64,000 nucleotides of DNA from Anaerocolumna sp. AGMB13025 (GTDB lineage Bacteria > Bacillota > Clostridia > Lachnospirales > Lachnospiraceae): positions 1,605,001 to 1,669,000 of the forward strand of contig NZ_CP121445.1 in NCBI RefSeq assembly GCF_029689925.1. Direction: 5' to 3'. Shown here piece after piece: positions 47,094 through 55,212 of this stretch. The position numbers and the translations under genes were made by a program. Position 1 is the stretch's first letter, and the number at the start of each line of letters is the position of its first letter. The notes under the pieces are model-generated. The model was not told the origin of the DNA, did not search any database, and worked only from the letters and a program-made list of their open reading frames with translations.

Positions 47094-48008
47094 ATGTTTA
47101 ATACAAGCAATGTAGGAAAGAAAATAGCGCAGCTGCGGAAAGAAAAAAATATGACCCAGATGGAACTGGCAGATATCTTAGGGGTAAGCTATCAGGCAGT
47201 AAGCAATTGGGAAAGAGGAAATTCTATGCCGGATATCTCAAAATTGCCGGAACTGGTACAATTACTTGGGTGCAGCATAGACAGCCTTTTATCGGAGAAT
47301 AAAGAAAGCGCCTTGGTGAAACATGTGATAAAAGGTGATGAAAAAGAATATATAAAGGCAGAAAAAATAACGGTGGATACCTTAGCCGCCGCCGCCCCTG
47401 TATTAAAACCCAGCCAGACAGAAAATCTTTTACATACGGTGCTGGAAGAAAATGAGGAAAAACTTACAACGAAGGACTTAATCAGTATAGCCCCCTTTAT
47501 CGGAGAAGAATTCCTGGAACAATGGGTTAATAAAATTGATGTGGTTGCTAATGCAGGAGAACTAGTGGGTCTCGCTCCATTTTTGGAGGAAGATCAGTTG
47601 GATCGTCTGGCAAAAAAAATTACGGAGGCAGGCAGTCTGGCTCAGATTATTGGATTAGCACCTTTCTTAAGTGAAGAAACCTTAGATGATCTGGTTAAAA
47701 AAGCAGATAGTGCCGGAAGTATCCGTGAAATTATTGGACTTGCCCCCTTTTTAAGTGAAGAGACCCTGGATGGACTGGTGGATGAATTAGCAGATACAGG
47801 CAATATCCATGAAATTGTAGGACTTGCTCCATTTATTGGGGAAGAGACCCTGGACCGCCTTGTTATGCAGGCTCTTGAGAAAGGGGAAGTAACAGAATGC
47901 AAGGGGTTATATCCCTTCTTAGGAAATGAGACCCTACATAAATTGGCGGATGCATTGATAAAGAAAGAGGGTTTTAACGCGATAAAGGGACTGGCACCTT
48001 TTCTGTAA
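47094..48008 (+). CDS. XRE-type regulator with seven 28-residue repeats
   Basis: In this 304-residue protein, residues ~5-65 are a Cro/C1-type helix-turn-helix (GKKIAQLRKEKNMTQMELADILGVSYQAVSNWERG). From about residue 125 a repeat of ~28 residues occurs about six and a half times, with the core GLAPFLSEETLDxLVxxAxxAGSIxEII, predicting an alpha-helical solenoid. The start at 47094 follows AAGGAG; a longer frame from 47025 has none. It precedes a heterodimeric ABC exporter by 150 bases and probably regulates it, with the solenoid as a sensor or protein-binding arm. Confidence 0.75.
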   Translation: MFNTSNVGKKIAQLRKEKNMTQMELADILGVSYQAVSNWERGNSMPDISKLPELVQLLGCSIDSLLSENKESALVKHVIKGDEKEYIKAEKITVDTLAAAAPVLKPSQTENLLHTVLEENEEKLTTKDLISIAPFIGEEFLEQWVNKIDVVANAGELVGLAPFLEEDQLDRLAKKITEAGSLAQIIGLAPFLSEETLDDLVKKADSAGSIREIIGLAPFLSEETLDGLVDELADTGNIHEIVGLAPFIGEETLDRLVMQALEKGEVTECKGLYPFLGNETLHKLADALIKKEGFNAIKGLAPFL

Positions 48009-48159
48009 GAGAAGATGATTTGATGCTCAAAGCTTTCGCCATACTCTGGGCAAGCTTTAGCTTTGAAATTGTATCAATGCATGATATATAGTTGCACGAA
48101 TGGGTTTCCGCAACTATTGATAGCTGGAATAATATTATGAGGAGAGCAGGATAGTTTAT

Positions 48160-49809
48160 ATGAAAGAATTGCTATTAAGGAGAAAAGGAAAGTTTATTCA
48201 ATATCTGTTTGCTACGTTTCTGTTTATTATTGACCACTTTGTGCAGATGGTGATTTTTGCACTGATTTTAGGAGCCATTCAGAAAGGAGATCTTAAATAT
48301 TACAGGACTGTTGTAATGATTACGGTTATATTCGTATTATATGCCCCCTTAAATTTTATATTGTCTAGAATGCTTCGGCTCCGTTATATGAGGGACACCA
48401 TATTAGATGTGAGAAAACAGGCCTTTGATAAGATAATCAATCTGTCCTTCAAGCAGTTTTCACAAAAATCCAAAGAAATTTACATATCAAATTTAATCAA
48501 TGACGTTAATACGTTTGAGAATAAATTTTTCAACAGTTTGTTAAATTATCTCATCAATATGGGAACTTACCTGCTTTCCCTGATGGTTTTAGTTGTTTTG
48601 GACTATAAATTAGCTATTGGGATGTTTTTATTTTCCCTCCTTTTGTTTGGTCTGGCCCGCCTATTTACGAAAAAGATGACTGTCTTAGAACAAAACGTAT
48701 CCACCTATAATGAGCAGTTTACTACGGATATGTCAAATACCTTTAATGGAATTGAAATACTAAAACTTAACAACATAGAAGAAAAATTTTTATTAAAAAG
48801 TATCGGCACAATAAACCGGGCGGAACAGAAAAAGTATGCTGCCAACGTATTCAGCGATCTCCAGAGAAATGTAATCCGTATACTTGCCTTTGCAGTGTCT
48901 GTTGGGGTCATGATCTATCTGGCTTATGGTTTTCAGAGAGGGGCATCTTTAGCCCAGGCGGGTTTGGTGTTTCAATTATGTTCTTCGATAAGCAATTTCC
49001 TGATTAATGCCTTTCCTATGTTAAATCAGATTAAAGCTTCCGTAAGTATCTACGAAAAGATTGCCAACCCCGATGAGTATACCCAGATACAAAGTAAAAA
49101 TACCAGGGAATTTGAATTCCAGAATCAGATTACCCTTGAAGGCGTGAATTTTTCCTATGATAAGAAAACCATCTTAAATAAAGCAGCGTTTACCATTGAA
49201 AAAGGTAAGAAATATTTAATTAAGGGAGTCAGCGGGTCCGGTAAATCCACCCTTATGAATCTGCTTGCCATGGCTAATGATGAATATGAAGGAAATATAA
49301 CTGCGGATGGGGTAAACTACCGGGAGATATCAGAAAAATCCTTCCATGATAAGGTTGCTTTTGTCTATCAGGACGTATTTTTATTTGAGGATACCATTAA
49401 GAACAATATTGCCTTGTATAAGGATATCCCGGAGGAACAGATTGCATATGCCGCCAAGGTGTGTGGACTCATGTCAATCATTGAGGATAAAAAAGAAGGC
49501 ATCCATGCAAAACTTACGGAAAACGGTGGGAATTTATCCGGCGGACAGCGCCAGAGAATATCTGTTGCCAGGGCTATTGCCAAAAATGCTGAGATTTTAT
49601 TTGTGGATGAGGGTACCTCCAGTCTGAATGAAGAACTGGGCAGAGAGATTGAGAAGTTATTCTTAAACCTGAACAACACGGTAATTGCCATCAGTCACAG
49701 GTTCTATGAAGGGGTGACCGATCAATATGATTATGTCCTGGAATTAAAGAACGGTATGGTCAACCGCTATACTGCAAAAGAGTATTTCAATGAGGTGATA
49801 ACATGGTAA
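48160..49809 (+). CDS. ABC exporter half-transporter, subunit 1
   Basis: This 549-residue protein has a six-helix exporter membrane domain (FLFIIDHFVQMVIFALILGA at the start) fused to an ATPase: Walker A GVSGSGKST, signature LSGGQRQRISVARA, Walker B ILFVDEGTSSL, H-loop AISHR. It forms a heterodimer with the next gene product, which overlaps it by 7 bases. Such pairs export drugs, lipids or peptides; no peptide or peptidase gene is visible nearby. Confidence 0.85.
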   Translation: MKELLLRRKGKFIQYLFATFLFIIDHFVQMVIFALILGAIQKGDLKYYRTVVMITVIFVLYAPLNFILSRMLRLRYMRDTILDVRKQAFDKIINLSFKQFSQKSKEIYISNLINDVNTFENKFFNSLLNYLINMGTYLLSLMVLVVLDYKLAIGMFLFSLLLFGLARLFTKKMTVLEQNVSTYNEQFTTDMSNTFNGIEILKLNNIEEKFLLKSIGTINRAEQKKYAANVFSDLQRNVIRILAFAVSVGVMIYLAYGFQRGASLAQAGLVFQLCSSISNFLINAFPMLNQIKASVSIYEKIANPDEYTQIQSKNTREFEFQNQITLEGVNFSYDKKTILNKAAFTIEKGKKYLIKGVSGSGKSTLMNLLAMANDEYEGNITADGVNYREISEKSFHDKVAFVYQDVFLFEDTIKNNIALYKDIPEEQIAYAAKVCGLMSIIEDKKEGIHAKLTENGGNLSGGQRQRISVARAIAKNAEILFVDEGTSSLNEELGREIEKLFLNLNNTVIAISHRFYEGVTDQYDYVLELKNGMVNRYTAKEYFNEVITW

Positions 49810-51419
49810 AAAAATTGATACAGGTATTTCCCTATTTATTGCTGACCATGGTAATAACAACCATAGCTGCTGTATTAGACGGTTATGTTACCAGAAAAAT
49901 GATGTCTACCCTGGATTTCGCCATAAAAGGTGATGTGGAAAAAATAAAACAGCTTGCACCGGGACTTTTGTTAATGGCATCGGTGCTGGTGCCATTAGGG
50001 ATAGCAACAGCCCTGACCAGTAATTTATATAAGAGAAAAGCAAATATCATTCTTAAGAAATACTATGTTACCAAAGTATTTAGTAAGAACATTGCAGAAT
50101 TTCAGAAAGAGAATAATGCAAAGTATTTATCCAGTATGACCAATGATTTTAATACTCTGGAGGCAAATCTCATTGGCGGAATTTATACGGTAGGCAGCGG
50201 AGCGGTGAATTTTATGGTAGGAATCTGGCTGTTAGCCACAGTAGACCCCAGAATGATACTGTTATCCTTAGTCGTAATAATTATAAATCTTCTCATAAAC
50301 ATCCTGACTGCAAAACCGGTTAAGAAGGCCTATAAGGAAAGAAGCGATATGTTTGACGGGTTCACCTCATATATTAAGGAGGTTTTATCTGCTTTTCATA
50401 TTGTTAAGAACTATAATCTTCAGACAAAGGTTACAGAGGATTATTATGAAAAAAGTGATCAGCTCCAGCACAAATGGTTTGTAATTGAGCGGATGGTAAC
50501 CTTTATCTACAGTGCTCAGAATTTTTTTATGAGTGGTTCTATCTATGGTGTCATGTGCTTCATCGGATATTTTGCAGTAATTGGGAAGATAACCCCGGGA
50601 GGCGTTTTGCTGGTGGTGGAAGGGATTGGTCGTATGACTTGGCCATTGTTTGAAATCAGTGAGAGCCTGCCAAAATTATTTACCACCGGGAGCCTGATTA
50701 AAAAAATAGAGGATACTTTAAAAAATATGGACACCTATGTAGAAACCGTTGATTTACCGGAGTTTAAAGAAAAGATTGAATTCAAAAATGTTGGATTTCA
50801 TTATGATGATGATGAACAGGTGATTTTAAAGGATATTAATCTGCAATTTAAGAAGAATGGGAAATACTTAATCGTCGGTCCCAGTGGCGGCGGTAAATCC
50901 ACTTTGTTAAAACTGTTCCGCAAGTATTTTTCTCCAACCTGGGGCAATATATTAGTTGACGGCCACAATATGAAGGATGTGAAAAAAGATCAGTATTTTT
51001 CACTGGTTGCCAATATTGAACAGCAGGTGTTTATCTTTGAAGATACCATAAAAAATAACATTACCCTGTATAAGGAATACACTAAAGAAGAAATAGAAGA
51101 CGCTGTGAAAGCAGCAGGACTGAATGACTTTATCTATAATCTGCCCCAAGGTCTTGATACGGTAATTTATGATAACGGCAGGAATATATCCGGAGGTGAG
51201 AGAAGCCGGATTGTTATAGCTCGGGCACTTTTAAATAAAGCAAGTATTCTGTTTATGGACGAAGCCTTTGCTTCCCTTGATATGGAACGAGCCAGGGAAA
51301 TTGAAAAGACCATCCTTGATTTAAAGGATATCACGGTTATCAATGTAAGCCATGTAATTTTTAAAGACACCAAGCAAATGTATGACAGAGTTATTACGAT
51401 TAAGAAAACTGCTTATTAA
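49803..51419 (+). CDS. ABC exporter half-transporter, subunit 2
   Basis: This 538-residue partner of the preceding protein has an N-terminal six-helix membrane domain and an ATPase with GPSGGGKST, ISGGERSRIVIARA, ILFMDEAFASLD and NVSHV. The signature ISGGERS departs a little from the consensus LSGGQ, as is common in asymmetric heterodimers. The frame starts within the end of the first subunit gene. A CAGGGGCT/AGCCCCTG terminator follows at 51590. Confidence 0.85.
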   Translation: MVKKLIQVFPYLLLTMVITTIAAVLDGYVTRKMMSTLDFAIKGDVEKIKQLAPGLLLMASVLVPLGIATALTSNLYKRKANIILKKYYVTKVFSKNIAEFQKENNAKYLSSMTNDFNTLEANLIGGIYTVGSGAVNFMVGIWLLATVDPRMILLSLVVIIINLLINILTAKPVKKAYKERSDMFDGFTSYIKEVLSAFHIVKNYNLQTKVTEDYYEKSDQLQHKWFVIERMVTFIYSAQNFFMSGSIYGVMCFIGYFAVIGKITPGGVLLVVEGIGRMTWPLFEISESLPKLFTTGSLIKKIEDTLKNMDTYVETVDLPEFKEKIEFKNVGFHYDDDEQVILKDINLQFKKNGKYLIVGPSGGGKSTLLKLFRKYFSPTWGNILVDGHNMKDVKKDQYFSLVANIEQQVFIFEDTIKNNITLYKEYTKEEIEDAVKAAGLNDFIYNLPQGLDTVIYDNGRNISGGERSRIVIARALLNKASILFMDEAFASLDMERAREIEKTILDLKDITVINVSHVIFKDTKQMYDRVITIKKTAY

Positions 51420-51589
51420 TCCGTATTCTACCCAGATAGTGTTGGCATTGATAAAGACCTACGAACAGAAATACACCAATGGATATATGCTCACAAAACG
51501 TTTTGTATTAGCTCTGGTCAATAAAGATAAAGACTTCATTATTGACTTATCCAATTTAGGCAAATAGTTAATGGCTTGGCAATCGCTAA

Positions 51590-51636
51590 AACAGGGGCTT
51601 ATACAAACTAATAACCAGCCCCTGTTATAAAAAAGC
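51590..51636 (+). terminator. Terminator after the ABC exporter genes
   Basis: AACAGGGGCT (51590-51599) pairs with AGCCCCTGTT (51617-51626); the tail ATAAAAAAG is weak on the plus strand. The AT-rich left side could also serve minus-strand transcripts. Confidence 0.55.
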
Positions 51637-51639
51637 ATC

Positions 51640-51719
51640 AAATCATTTAGCCATAGGTATATTGTCCTACTTGGATATAAATTCCCATAATATAATTGCT
51701 CAAGTATTTTCCTTATTTG
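51640..51719 (-). pseudogene. Possible remnant of a DUF6809-type small gene
   Basis: On the minus strand a short stretch reads IRKILEQLYYGNLYPSRTIY, close to my recollection of the N-terminus of small DUF6809-type clostridial proteins (ILExLYYGNxxP). The similarity stops after about 20 residues and the frame then runs into unrelated sequence. I regard it as a decayed fragment. The remaining 51420-51799 shows nothing else supportable. Confidence 0.25.
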
Positions 51720-51799
51720 CAACCCCTCCTTATCAAATGTAAATAAGCTTATGGCAGACCACTTCATCAGCAAGTTCTTTTAGATTTACTCAGGCTTAT

Positions 51800-52720
51800 T
51801 TACATAACAACATGCAGTTTTTTGTCATAGGCATTAAGAAGCAGATTGTCAATATAGCTTCTGGGTGTTAAGCCGGTAAATTGTTTAAATTCTTTAATAA
51901 AATGGGACTGGTCAAAATAACCGAGTTCCAATGCAGTGTCAACGTAGTTAACACTGCCAACATAGTTAACACTGCCAACATAGTTAACACTGCCAACATA
52001 GTTGACACTGTTAACGCAGTTGGCACTGTGGATGGTTTCGATTAGATTGCTGACAGATTTTTGGAACCGGATATAGCGGATTAAGCTTTTGGGATTCATA
52101 CCAAAATCTTCATGTATTTTTTGGTTTAGGTAACGTTCCGTATAGCCGGTAAAGGTGCTTAAATCACTGAGTTTTAAGCTGCCTCCTGATTTTAGTATTT
52201 CATTTCTGATGGCATATTTTAAGGTGGTTTTATCTTCTGCCCTGGCATTCGTATGGAAAGAGTAAAAATCCATAAAAGCCTTTATCTTATCTTCAAAGGT
52301 TTCTGCAAAGTACATAGTCTCTAGGAACTGTTCCTTTTTCTCTCGGGAAGGAATCATTTCGTCGAATACTTCTTCGTGATTCACAAGCTCACTTAATTTT
52401 ACAACTCCTTCTGCCGGATTAACGCCGGGCATAAAGCGGACTCCGAAATACTCGCATTTTAATTCTGCTGCCGTCGTACCTTTTTCCAAAGTAGTTCCGG
52501 CTATTTTTGTGTGCAGCTTCCCAGCCTTCTTCCAAAATAATATATCCACACAGGCATCCGGTATTACGCCCATCTTGTCTGATTCAGCCTTAAACTGATA
52601 GAAATGGGACAGGTTGTATTTCATCAGGTATTTTTTACTGTAATTGGATGTTGCCAGTACAAATTCCGGTTGTTTGGGATTTAGTTCGGTTATTTTTATT
52701 CCGGTATTAACATTCTGCAT
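51800..52720 (-). CDS. AraC-family regulator with an in-frame minisatellite in its HTH
   Basis: In this 306-residue protein, an N-terminal sensing half (FYQFKAESDKMGVIPDACVDILFW) is followed by an AraC domain (KLSDLSTFTGYTERYLNQKIHEDFGMNPKSLIRYIRFQKSV ... ALELGYFDQSHFIKEFKQFTGLTPRSY). Between the two helix-turn-helix halves an 18-bp repeat inserts VNYVGS units, about four plus degenerate flanks, where other members have only a short LTDIA-type link. The start at 52720 has GAGG upstream. It diverges from the oxidation operon and is the obvious candidate to control it. Confidence 0.8.
   Translation of the reverse strand: MQNVNTGIKITELNPKQPEFVLATSNYSKKYLMKYNLSHFYQFKAESDKMGVIPDACVDILFWKKAGKLHTKIAGTTLEKGTTAAELKCEYFGVRFMPGVNPAEGVVKLSELVNHEEVFDEMIPSREKKEQFLETMYFAETFEDKIKAFMDFYSFHTNARAEDKTTLKYAIRNEILKSGGSLKLSDLSTFTGYTERYLNQKIHEDFGMNPKSLIRYIRFQKSVSNLIETIHSANCVNSVNYVGSVNYVGSVNYVGSVNYVDTALELGYFDQSHFIKEFKQFTGLTPRSYIDNLLLNAYDKKLHVVM
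51941..52030. repeat. 18-bp minisatellite inside the AraC gene
   Basis: The unit AACACTGCCAACATAGTT repeats about four times with degenerate flanking units (GTCAACGTAGTT, GACACTGTTAACGCAGTT). It is a multiple of three, so copy-number change keeps the reading frame. Confidence 0.9.
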
Positions 52721-52967
52721 AGGAACCTCACTTTCAAGCGGGGGATTGTGGATAACAAAAAAACACAAAGACAAACGCCTTTGTGTTTTGCATTATTTTA
52801 GCATTGCGGGGATTTTACGTCAAGTGAAAATTTATACCATTAATGTAAGTATCTTTTACAACTTGTTGCAATTCACCAGGTTTTAGTGTCATAAGGAACC
52901 AATACAAAAAAATATACGTGGAATACCGTCTTAAGCATCGTAATTATATATCTTTTTGTGTAATGCT

Positions 52968-53011
52968 AGTTCCGATTTTTACAATAAAATACCATATCCA
53001 GCGGATATAAT
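52968..53011 (+). promoter_or_regulatory. Activator-type promoter of the oxidation operon, copy 1 of a shared motif
   Basis: AGTTCCGATTTTTACAAT (52968-52985) is followed, 22 bp after its TTTACA, by TATAAT (53006-53011). The same 18 bases with identical spacing occur before the permease gene at 58254. A 22-bp gap is too long for a normal -35, so the motif is probably a regulator site. Confidence 0.7.
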
Positions 53012-53027
53012 GAGGGCAGTGAAAGAC

Positions 53028-53076
53028 AAAAGGGTCTTATGGCGAAGCAGCGATAAGGCTCTTTTGTTTTCTTTTT
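53028..53076 (+). terminator. Leader terminator (attenuator) before the oxidation operon
   Basis: AAAAGGGTCTTAT (53028-53040) pairs over 13 bp with ATAAGGCTCTTTT (53053-53065), then GTTTTCTTTTT follows. Because it lies between promoter and first gene, read-through must be regulated or partial. Confidence 0.7.
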
Positions 53077-53093
53077 AGGAAAGGGGATATTCA

Positions 53094-53492
53094 ATGAAAC
53101 GAATTAATTATTCATCAGGGGCTCCTTTGGAGGAAGCAGTTGGTTATTCCAGAATGGTTAGAGCCGGCGAACATATTTATATCGGTGGAACGACGGCGGT
53201 GCAGCCGGATGGAACGGTTAAGTGTGAAACGCCCTTTGAACAGGCGGATTATATATTTCAGAAGTTAATCAGTTTACTGGAAGTGGCAGGGGCAAAAGTG
53301 AGTGATGTTATTAAGATTAAAGCATATATTACGGACATGAATTTTGCTAAAGAGGTTGGTATTGCCTATTCCGTATATTTTAAAGAGATTAGACCGTTAT
53401 TTACTATGGTAGAGACGCCAAAATTAAACCGTCCCACTCAATTAGTGGAGATTGAATTAGAAGCAATGATAGGCTGTGAACTGGCAGATTAA
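53094..53492 (+). CDS. RidA/YjgF family enamine-imine deaminase
   Basis: This 132-residue RidA-like protein reads YSSGAPLEEAVGYSRMVRAGEHIYIGGTTAVQPDG, LEVAGAKVSDVIKIKAYITDM and a C-terminal RPLFTMVETPKLNRPTQLVEIELEA with the substrate-binding arginine. RidA proteins hydrolyse reactive 2-aminoacrylate-type imines to keto acids and ammonia. As first gene of an amine-oxidising operon it probably clears the imines made by the dehydrogenase. Confidence 0.85.
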   Translation: MKRINYSSGAPLEEAVGYSRMVRAGEHIYIGGTTAVQPDGTVKCETPFEQADYIFQKLISLLEVAGAKVSDVIKIKAYITDMNFAKEVGIAYSVYFKEIRPLFTMVETPKLNRPTQLVEIELEAMIGCELAD

Positions 53493-53566
53493 GAAGAGGT
53501 AAGGTTACATGACTATCTGAGAAATGGATTACAAAAAAACAATACAAGAAATAAGGAGGAAAAAAG

Positions 53567-54703
53567 ATGGGTTATCCGAATATTGATTTTATTTACTTGA
53601 ATGAAGAAGACATGATTAAAGCAGGTGTTATGGACATGAAAGGCTGTGTAGAGGCAATGGAGGAAATGTTTAAGCTTCTAAAAACAGGGGATTTCCGAAT
53701 GGGAGGAGCAAATGCCAATTCTCACGGTGTCATGATGACCTTCCCGGAAAGTTCACCCTTTCCTAACATGCCTACAGACGGACCGGACCGGAGATTTATG
53801 GCTATGCCGGCTTATCTGGGAGGAAAGTTTGATATGGCTGGTATGAAATGGTATGGTTCCAATACACAAAACCGGAGTAAGGGTCTTCCAAGATCCATTC
53901 TAATGCTTACCCTAAATGATAAAGATACCGGTGCACCCCTTGCCTATATGTCTGCTAATATTCTTAGTGCATTTCGGACAGGAGCAGTACCGGGAGTAGG
54001 AATAAAGTACTTTTCCAGAGAAGACTCTAAAGTAGTGGGAATTATTGGTCCGGGTGTTATGAGTAAGACGGCTTTTGATGCGGCAATGGCAGTTAGAAAT
54101 AATATAGAAACAGTTAAAATCAAAGGAAGAAGCAAGAAGTCTATCGATAAATTCATTGCCTATGTAAAGGAGAAATATCCCCACATTACAGATTTTAGAA
54201 TTGTAGAAACAGAAGAGGAAGCCGTAAGAGAGGCAGATATCGTAAGCATTGCAACCTCAAGCCCGACAGGAGATCCAAGTTTTTATCCCTATATTAATGA
54301 AGCCTGGATTAAGCCCGGCGCTGTCCTTTGTTGTCCGGCTTCTGCAAGATTTGACGATGATTTCATTATAAACCGTGCCAGAAATGTGGCGGATAACATC
54401 CAGCTCTACGAAGCCTGGGAAGAAGAGATGGATTTCCCGGCTTATAACTCAGTGCCTATTCCGGCGGTCCACTGTATGGATTTAATCAAAGAAGGTAAGT
54501 TAAGACCCGACCAGATCGATGATCTTGGTGAAGTTATAATGGGAAAAGTACCGCTGCACCGTAAAGAAAATGAGATTGTCATCTATTCCGTAGGTGGTAT
54601 GCCAATCGAAGACGTAGCCTGGGGTACCATTGTCTACCGGAATGCGTTGGAAAAAGGCATTGGTACGAAACTAAATCTTTGGAAAGAGCCATATCTTGCA
54701 TAA
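53567..54703 (+). CDS. Ornithine cyclodeaminase/mu-crystallin family protein
   Basis: This 378-residue NAD-binding protein of the OCD family has a Rossmann segment VVGIIGPGVMSKTAFDAAMAV, substrate-region MPAYLGGKFDMAGMKWYGSN, and NILSAFRTGAVPGVGIKYF. It is longer than ornithine cyclodeaminase (about 330). I recall relatives labelled as a tyramine-oxidase-type subunit in gut clostridia, which would suit the context but is unverified. It probably reduces or deaminates an imino/amino acid intermediate. A strong GGAGG site is present. Confidence 0.75.
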   Translation: MGYPNIDFIYLNEEDMIKAGVMDMKGCVEAMEEMFKLLKTGDFRMGGANANSHGVMMTFPESSPFPNMPTDGPDRRFMAMPAYLGGKFDMAGMKWYGSNTQNRSKGLPRSILMLTLNDKDTGAPLAYMSANILSAFRTGAVPGVGIKYFSREDSKVVGIIGPGVMSKTAFDAAMAVRNNIETVKIKGRSKKSIDKFIAYVKEKYPHITDFRIVETEEEAVREADIVSIATSSPTGDPSFYPYINEAWIKPGAVLCCPASARFDDDFIINRARNVADNIQLYEAWEEEMDFPAYNSVPIPAVHCMDLIKEGKLRPDQIDDLGEVIMGKVPLHRKENEIVIYSVGGMPIEDVAWGTIVYRNALEKGIGTKLNLWKEPYLA

Positions 54704-54782
54704 ATCATAACCAATAATAACACGGCAGTTTAGTCAGACAGCTTTCGAAACAAAAATAAACTGCGGAAATTTGGAGGTATAA

Positions 54783-55091
54783 ATGAGAATTGAAGAGCAT
54801 CCGATTCTTGGGAAACCGGAAGTAAGAAGAACAATAGAATTTACCTTTGACGGAAAAATTATGTCAGGGTTTGAAGGAGAGCCTATTGCCGCAGCACTTA
54901 GAGCGGCAGGGGTAATGGTTCATCGTTATACAAAGAAAAACCATTCGCCCAGAGGAATCTTCTGTGCCATCGGACGTTGCACCGATTGTGTCATGGTAGT
55001 AGATGGAAAGCCGAATATAAGAACTTGTATCACACCGTTAAAAGAGGGTATGACGGTACAGACTCAGTACGGGGTATCGGCACAAAAATAA
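54783..55091 (+). CDS. Small 2Fe-2S subunit (HcnA/SoxX-like)
   Basis: This 102-residue protein of the 2Fe-2S fer2_4 type, found as the small subunit of multi-component amino-acid dehydrogenases, reads EFTFDGKIMSGFEGEPIAAALRAAGV, then CAIGRCTDCVMVVDGKPNIRTC. The four-cysteine binding set is split C-x4-C-x2-C...C. It would pass electrons from the FAD subunits. It follows the OCD-like gene and precedes the FAD/ferredoxin subunit. Confidence 0.85.
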   Translation: MRIEEHPILGKPEVRRTIEFTFDGKIMSGFEGEPIAAALRAAGVMVHRYTKKNHSPRGIFCAIGRCTDCVMVVDGKPNIRTCITPLKEGMTVQTQYGVSAQK

Positions 55092-55212
55092 AAGTTGTTA
55101 CTATTAACAGTCCTGAAATAAGCAGATGTGTTATAAATAGAAACGAATATAACCTATAACCGGCTATTAGTATCGAAAGTTTTGGATACAGGGTTAAGAA
55201 AGGGATGAAACT

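Noticed and set aside
51382..51567. 61-codon frame after the exporter operon
   Set aside because: It begins inside the exporter gene in another frame and has no ribosome site.
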